Shown: one piece after another, positions 61,458 through 64,000 of the stretch
Layout of the letters: every line of letters starts with the position of its first letter
How positions within the stretch are numbered: position 1 is the first letter of the stretch
Source of the DNA: Neocallimastix lanati (nom. inval.)
Taxonomy: Eukaryota; Neocallimastigomycota; Neocallimastigomycetes; Neocallimastigales; Neocallimastigaceae
Assembly: GCA_016946835.1 (NCBI GenBank)
Contig: JACVTC010000021.1
Coordinates: 1,483,501 to 1,547,500 of the forward strand
DNA length: 64,000 nucleotides
Reading direction: 5' to 3'
Notes under the pieces: model-generated
Database searches by the model: none
Told to the model about the DNA's origin: nothing
The model's input: only the letters and a program-made list of their open reading frames with translations
Translations under genes and position numbers: made by a program

Positions 61458-64000
61458 ATGGTAAATTCAGGACCGACTGGCACTATGAATTCCATGGTTG
61501 ATATAAATAATTGTATTACTGCCAATATAATATATATTGAATTGGGTGGAGTTCGTTTTATGATTGATTTGGCAATTTTACGTTTATTCCCGGAATCCAT
61601 TTTAATAACCATGTTCCCAACTGGTATTCCTTTAGTTAATATTAAACAACAATATAAATCACTAGCTCGTTTACAACAATTTTTCTTAAAATTAATTAAA
61701 TTAAATGTTCAAAGTTTAGATAATTATCCTTTTACTATAGAAGACTTTACTGATGAAAATGAAGTCTTTATCAATCCAAATTTATCTCCGATGGAAGAAG
61801 TTTATTTATTATATATAAACTTTGAGCCCAATCTTTTTGAATATCTTTATAAATATTTTAGTATAAAATTCACCAAAATGCAATATCTAAAATTTAGAGA
61901 ACAATATGAAGAAGGTGAAGCTAATAATGTTGATATGGAGGATATTCAACAAATAAAGAATTTATTTTACATTACTGTATCACAACAAATTATTTTGGTA
62001 TTAAGAGAAGAAATTGAATTCTTTGTTATACCATCCGTAAATATAAATTCAAGTGAAAATAGCGTAGAACAAACTAATTCTATTGTTCAGCTTTACAATA
62101 AAGATTTATGTAATTTAGAATTCATGCATCAATTAAAAAATATATGTTCTCAATTTTTAGTGGATAGAAAGAATATTTTAGTAAAATTAGATCATATAAA
62201 CGAATTTGAAGATATTACAAAAGCTCATATCTATCTTGAAGAGCTTTCAAAACAAAATCAAGAAGAAAAGTCTTCCGTTGTTAGTCGTTTCATAGGAAAT
62301 TCGTCAAAAAAACAAAAAAGAAATTATCCTATATTAAATACATTAAATATACTCACTAATATTCAAGGTAATTCTACTTGGGGATATAGAGCTAGAGAAA
62401 CAAATAAAACAAAAATTAATAGTATTGTTATGCTTTTAGTTAACCTACCATTTAATACTATAAATCAAAATTGTGAATATGGATTAGAAGATGTAGAAGA
62501 AGAGAATGAATCGCAATATGAACAACAAATTCCTCAAAAAAGAATTCCACCCTCATCAAATCAACAACCTCAACAACAACAACCTCAACCTCAACCTCAA
62601 CCTCAACAACCTCAACAACAACAATTACAACCAGAACCTCAACCTCAAATTCCATCATCTGAAACTTATAATAATAAAAATAATAATACTAATGATACTA
62701 TTCGTTCCGTAACTGATACAAACCAAACACAACATAATACAGAAACTTCTCAAGAAATTATAAATCAATCAATACCAAAAAAGAATGAAAAAGAGAATCA
62801 AAAAATTAAAAATAAAAAAGAAGAAAAAGAAGAAAAAGAAGACAAAGAAAATGAAAATGAAAATGAAAGTGAAAATATAACTGATGATGGTGATGCTCAA
62901 GAGGATTACAGTGATATTGTTATTCCACCACGTCCAACACCACCACATATGGATCGTAATAATCGTAGTTTTATTGTTTTTAATGATATGGGTGATACAA
63001 GTTTCAATAGTTCAGATAATTCTAGAATTCTTCATCACAGCAATAGTAGTAATAATATTCGTACTAATAATGGTTATAATGATAATTCAGAACTTTTTGA
63101 ATCTCATACTGATATAGGTGATACTTCTTCTAATGTTTTCAAATCTTGTAATGATATGCTTTCATCAAATAACTCATTACAATATAACGATTCACAAGCA
63201 ATTATTTACCAATCTTGTATAGATGTTGATGGTAGTAAATTGGATACTGATAGTTTAGAAAGTATGGAAAATCTTGAAACTAAATTAGATATAGATAATA
63301 TTGATAATATTGAAAATAAATTAGAAGAAATTCATATGAAATGTTCTGATGAAAATAGTGTTATTCTTCATAATAGTATTCGAGAAATTGTAAGAAGTTC
63401 CAGTAAGGATGAAGAGAATCTTAAAATCATAAGTTATATTCAAGATGAAGTATCGGACATCCCACATAATGAATCCGTTAATTTAAATGCTACTACTGTT
63501 TCTTTTTCTAATACTACAAGTACTTCAGATATCCTTGTTTCATCTCCATTAGCTCAATCTGATAATGAAATTATTCCAATTGTTGTACCATCCAATGATA
63601 AAGCTCCAGTCAGTCCATCCTCAACCGTAGCTACCTTTGATGATATCAATGAAGGTAATAATGAACATGAAATTAATCAACAAAATCCACCAAATTATAT
63701 TTATTATGGTAATAATGATACTGAACAATCAGAAGGTAATATTACTGATTCTTCCTACACTAATACAGATGATATGACTAATGAAATTGTTGTTCCAGAT
63801 CTTAGTAATATGGTAACCCAAGTTGAACCAGAACCAAATTATAATGCAGATGCAATGAATAACACTTTATCTATTCTTCAACCTTGTCGTAACTTCTGGT
63901 GGGAATCCATTGCTCTTCATTTAGAACTTCCAAAGAATAAATATCAAATTACTGATAGTATTAAATTAGACTATTCTGATATTAATATTTCTAATATTTC
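61458..64000 (+). CDS. Whi2-like BTB-domain protein, 5' part (continues past the window)
   Basis: An open frame without introns for 847 codons, running off the right edge. Start chosen at the first ATG in frame (MVNSGPTGTMNSMVDINN), after an A-rich leader. The N-terminus carries a BTB/POZ-like segment typical of fungal Whi2 relatives: IELGGVRFMIDLAILRLFPE, SILITMFPTGIPL (residues about 26-60), then FEPNLFEYLYKYF (about 120-133) and VLREEIEFFVIPS (about 181-193). A region of several hundred residues follows that is Gln/Pro-rich (about 367-397), Lys/Glu-rich (about 441-474) and Asn/Ser/Asp-rich. A second conserved island, ILQPCRNFWWESIALHLELP (about 805-825), resembles the C-terminal conserved block of this family. 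Whi2 with Psr phosphatases damps TORC1 signalling at low amino-acid supply. The inserted low-complexity region makes it much longer than the yeast protein. Confidence 0.7.
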   Translation, partial: MVNSGPTGTMNSMVDINNCITANIIYIELGGVRFMIDLAILRLFPESILITMFPTGIPLVNIKQQYKSLARLQQFFLKLIKLNVQSLDNYPFTIEDFTDENEVFINPNLSPMEEVYLLYINFEPNLFEYLYKYFSIKFTKMQYLKFREQYEEGEANNVDMEDIQQIKNLFYITVSQQIILVLREEIEFFVIPSVNINSSENSVEQTNSIVQLYNKDLCNLEFMHQLKNICSQFLVDRKNILVKLDHINEFEDITKAHIYLEELSKQNQEEKSSVVSRFIGNSSKKQKRNYPILNTLNILTNIQGNSTWGYRARETNKTKINSIVMLLVNLPFNTINQNCEYGLEDVEEENESQYEQQIPQKRIPPSSNQQPQQQQPQPQPQPQQPQQQQLQPEPQPQIPSSETYNNKNNNTNDTIRSVTDTNQTQHNTETSQEIINQSIPKKNEKENQKIKNKKEEKEEKEDKENENENESENITDDGDAQEDYSDIVIPPRPTPPHMDRNNRSFIVFNDMGDTSFNSSDNSRILHHSNSSNNIRTNNGYNDNSELFESHTDIGDTSSNVFKSCNDMLSSNNSLQYNDSQAIIYQSCIDVDGSKLDTDSLESMENLETKLDIDNIDNIENKLEEIHMKCSDENSVILHNSIREIVRSSSKDEENLKIISYIQDEVSDIPHNESVNLNATTVSFSNTTSTSDILVSSPLAQSDNEIIPIVVPSNDKAPVSPSSTVATFDDINEGNNEHEINQQNPPNYIYYGNNDTEQSEGNITDSSYTNTDDMTNEIVVPDLSNMVTQVEPEPNYNADAMNNTLSILQPCRNFWWESIALHLELPKNKYQITDSIKLDYSDINISNI
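62560..62650 (+). repeat. CAA/CCT codon repeat encoding Gln-Pro tract
   Basis: CAACCT and CAA repeats encode a Q/P-rich run inside the Whi2-like gene. The opposite strand and shifted frame yield the Val/Glu- and Leu/Asn-rich artefact ORFs here. Confidence 0.85.

Noticed and set aside
61355-61612. Minus-strand ORF of 85 codons
   Set aside because: Antisense to the 5' end of the Whi2-like gene, which has family motifs and a far longer open frame.

Overview
This window is extremely A+T-rich (by eye well over 80 %), with long poly(A)/poly(T) runs and AT microsatellites, intron-containing genes with GTAAGT-type donors, and poly-asparagine in proteins. Two of the host genes belong to families known from fungi (a Whi2-like BTB protein and a SulP transporter with STAS and cyclic-nucleotide domains like yeast Vsb1). 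Together with a secreted bacterial-type wall-lytic protein carrying paired six-cysteine modules, this points to an anaerobic gut fungus (Neocallimastigomycetes). The lineage is an inference from composition and gene content; no database was searched.

Layout. 1-1250: AT-rich filler with one end of a terminal-inverted-repeat DNA element. 1250-27100: a repeat array in which degenerate Ty3/gypsy-like blocks (copies A, B, C, all minus strand) alternate with two copies of a block holding an intronless secreted lysozyme-like gene (12309-13244 and 19623-20558; four base differences in 936). Each gypsy block carries a different private insertion, and at least one sister copy keeps the empty site: a Ty1/copia element in A (4568-9953, 5-bp target duplication), a 604-bp Mutator-like non-autonomous element in B (17620-18223, 8-9 bp duplication), and a roughly 105-bp structured SINE-like retroposon in C (23014-23119).

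27100-30100: AT-rich DNA, an orphan signal-peptide-like ORF, and a decayed LINE on the minus strand. 30604-33379: a five-exon CDC123 homologue (eIF2 assembly factor) whose third intron holds a long ATT tract. 33380-44180: gene-poor, microsatellite-rich DNA with a few isolated exon-like stretches on the minus strand. 44184-49592: an eleven-exon Vsb1-like SulP transporter with STAS and cNMP-binding domains. 50630-51070: an exon- or leader-like region with a foldable GC-rich core. 51532-51857: a complete 326-bp inverted-repeat element with a perfect 9-bp target duplication. 52180-55460: a decayed LINE on the plus strand, itself interrupted by a second SINE-like retroposon (53484-53697) and containing a nearly perfect 39/38-bp inverted duplication. 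55460-61450: AT-rich DNA dominated by heptameric TAATAAA satellites and more inverted-repeat element ends. 61458-64000: the 5' 847 codons of a Whi2-like gene that runs off the window.

How the genes relate: three conserved housekeeping or regulatory genes (translation initiation, vacuolar transport, nutrient signalling) are scattered among transposon wreckage and show no sign of operating as a unit. The duplicated lysozyme-like gene is the only multicopy host gene and probably acts outside the cell on bacterial peptidoglycan. Exon boundaries were read by hand from splice consensus and reading frame and should be treated as models.
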